Program-made: the position numbers and the translations under genes
Assembly: GCA_022565015.1 (NCBI GenBank)
Contig: JADFKI010000204.1
Span: 1 to 7,208, forward strand
DNA from: Chloroflexota bacterium
Lineage (GTDB): Bacteria; Chloroflexota; Dehalococcoidia; Lucifugimonadales; JADFKI01
Length of the DNA stretch: 7,208 nucleotides
Direction: 5' to 3'
In this document: positions 5,796 through 7,208 of the stretch, in pieces
How positions within the stretch are numbered: the stretch's first letter is position 1
Layout of the letters: every line of letters begins with the position of its first letter
Notes under the pieces: model-generated
The model's input: only the letters and a program-made list of their open reading frames with translations
Told to the model about the DNA's origin: nothing
The model's database searches: none

Positions 5796-7208
5796 TTATT
5801 CGAAGCGCGACTTCTTGGCCTCCATGTTGGAGTGAACGTCGATTAGGACGGTGTTGCCGTCGGCGTTGAGCTGTTTTGCCCTCTCCAGCGCGGGCACCAT
5901 CTCATGGGGCTTGGTAACAGTAATGCCGACTGCGCCCATGCCCTCGGCGATCTTGGCGTAGTCTCCTATCATATGAGACACGCCGTAGAGCTCGCGCGCC
6001 GTGGGGAACCCGCCCGGATACGTCGCCATGCCTCCGTTGTTCAGCAGCACCGTCGTGATGGGAGCCTGCGCGCGGACGGACGTCTCGATGTCCGTGGCGG
6101 ACATGCCAAAGGCGGCGTCACCCATCAGGTTCAGGCAGAACTTGTCAGGGGCCGCGAGCTTGGCGCCGATCATCAGGGGTATGCCGAAGCCCAGATGCGT
6201 CGTCTTGCCCCATCCGATGTAGCTGTGGGGCACTGTCGCCGTGAAGAAAGGCATAATCGACTCGCGAGGCGCTCCTGCGTCGTGGGTGACGATGCTGTTT
6301 TCCAGGTCCAGGGTCCTGTTGATGTCACCTATCACGCGGTAGGTGTTCAGGGGCTCCTCGTCGGAATTCAGCAGCGCGTTCCATTCGGACATCCACTTCT
6401 GCTTCATCTGGGCGATCTCCTGGGCGACCTTCGTCTGGCCCTTGCGGCCGTTCTCGCCGATCTCGCCCTTCACCTCGTCGATCATAGCAGCCAACGTGGC
6501 CTTGGCGTCGCCCGGGAGGCCGACGTCCACCGAGAATTCCTTATTTATGTCGTCGACGTTAGCCGTATTGTGAATGATCACCTTGTTTTCCGGTATGGGC
6601 TGGCCGTAGCTGGTCCGGGTCAGGCTGGAGCCGACGGCAAAGAGCACATCGGACTCTTGCAGCCAGGTTCTGGCGGGAAGGGTCGTCGCGCCGCTGCCCG
6701 CGCCCAGGGCCAGTGGATGTCGCTCGTCGAAGGAAGACTTGCCGGGCATGCTGCAGTACACCGGAATCTCCAGTAGCTCTGCAAGCTCCTGAAGCTCGGT
6801 CGTGGCGTCGGCCATGAGCACGCCGCCACCGGACCAGATAACGGGCTTCTTGGCGCTCAGGAGGGTCTTTACGGCGTCTTTGATGTCGGAGATGGACGGC
6901 TGCTGACGCATGATCTTGGGCGGGCTGTAGTCCATCGCCTCCTCGGGGACTTCCTGGCCGCACACATCCGTGTGCATCTCAACCATCACCGGGCCGGGAC
7001 CACCGTTGCGCATCGCATGGAACGCACGACGCATGATCCTGGTTATCTGGTCGACTCGAAATACAGACTCGGCCTGTTTAGTCACATTCTGGTAATTCTC
7101 AACTGCGTAGAAGTTCGGCCTGACGCCTATCTGGTCCAGCCGCATGCCGCCGGGAAGCAATAGCATCGGTATGTTGTCTCCGAAGGCCTGGGCCACGCCA
7201 CCCATCGA
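5796..7208 (-). CDS. Thiamine-diphosphate-dependent enzyme (acetolactate synthase-like), 5' end outside window
   Basis: This is the C-terminal part (470 visible residues) of a decarboxylase/carboligase of the acetolactate synthase superfamily. The frame runs off the window edge at 7208, so about 90-110 N-terminal residues, including the catalytic Glu of the PYR domain, are missing; the Met at 7203-7205 is internal. Counting from that Met, the end of the PYR domain covers 1-90, the central domain about 104-245 (SGGGVLMADA, 125-134) and the PP domain about 286-460. The thiamine/Mg site is MGDAAFGMSATD (361-372) through LLNNGG (387-392), the GDG-NN motif with Ala in the third position. Relatives include acetolactate synthase, oxalyl-CoA decarboxylase and benzoylformate decarboxylase, and the reaction cannot be chosen from this part. 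It is high G+C, ends in TAA and is followed by a hairpin terminator. Confidence 0.92.
   Translation of the reverse strand, partial: SMGGVAQAFGDNIPMLLLPGGMRLDQIGVRPNFYAVENYQNVTKQAESVFRVDQITRIMRRAFHAMRNGGPGPVMVEMHTDVCGQEVPEEAMDYSPPKIMRQQPSISDIKDAVKTLLSAKKPVIWSGGGVLMADATTELQELAELLEIPVYCSMPGKSSFDERHPLALGAGSGATTLPARTWLQESDVLFAVGSSLTRTSYGQPIPENKVIIHNTANVDDINKEFSVDVGLPGDAKATLAAMIDEVKGEIGENGRKGQTKVAQEIAQMKQKWMSEWNALLNSDEEPLNTYRVIGDINRTLDLENSIVTHDAGAPRESIMPFFTATVPHSYIGWGKTTHLGFGIPLMIGAKLAAPDKFCLNLMGDAAFGMSATDIETSVRAQAPITTVLLNNGGMATYPGGFPTARELYGVSHMIGDYAKIAEGMGAVGITVTKPHEMVPALERAKQLNADGNTVLIDVHSNMEAKKSRFE

Noticed and set aside
5904..6776. Long plus-strand open frame of 290 codons opposite the thiamine enzyme.
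   Set aside because: It has low-complexity composition and no domain signature, and it lies opposite a well-supported coding region.

Overview
The window is about 7.2 kb of compact bacterial DNA. Most of it is G+C-rich, with one A+T-rich stretch at about 4830-5730. No rRNA, tRNA, insertion sequence or CRISPR array is visible. Gene content (LmbE-type deacetylase, pirin, flavin reductase, MarR regulator, M20 peptidase, thiamine-diphosphate enzyme) suggests a free-living bacterium. A marine or soil Chloroflexota-like (SAR202/Dehalococcoidia) source is possible, but that is a guess from general familiarity and not something the sequence proves.

Layout. (1) 44-2275, minus strand: a three-gene cluster transcribed right to left, namely an FMN reductase, a LmbE/PIG-L deacetylase and a pirin. 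The deacetylase and pirin are separated by 9 bases. (2) 2276-2432: a divergent control region. Two well-formed sigma70-like promoters point outwards with overlapping -35 boxes, and an inverted repeat sits on both -35 boxes. (3) 2433-3491, plus strand: a MarR-family regulator followed by a peroxiredoxin-like gene. (4) 3488-4828, minus strand: an M20 metallopeptidase, convergent with the peroxiredoxin-like gene; the two stop codons interlock. (5) 4908-5585, minus strand: an A+T-rich gene of unknown function. (6) 5733-5761: a hairpin terminator. (7) 5796-7208, minus strand: a thiamine-diphosphate enzyme cut off at the window edge.

The main result is the peroxiredoxin-like gene at 2988-3491. Its reading frame is complete only if the TGA at 3120-3122 is read through. 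That TGA falls exactly where the family has its catalytic cysteine (RGxW-C-PxC becomes RGHW-U-PYC). A hairpin (3137-3160) begins 14 bases after the TGA, and its apical loop, starting with G, lies 24 bases after it. This matches the known geometry of bacterial SECIS elements. I therefore annotate a selenoprotein of 167 residues with Sec45 and Cys48. A standard gene caller would report only a truncated fragment from about 3180, or nothing.

Taken together, 44-3491 reads as a redox and electrophile-stress locus. MarR probably senses a stress and represses both directions from the shared operator. The outputs would be a flavin reductase, a thiol-cofactor-type deacetylase, a pirin dioxygenase and a selenocysteine peroxiredoxin. 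The regulatory link is inferred from DNA layout only.
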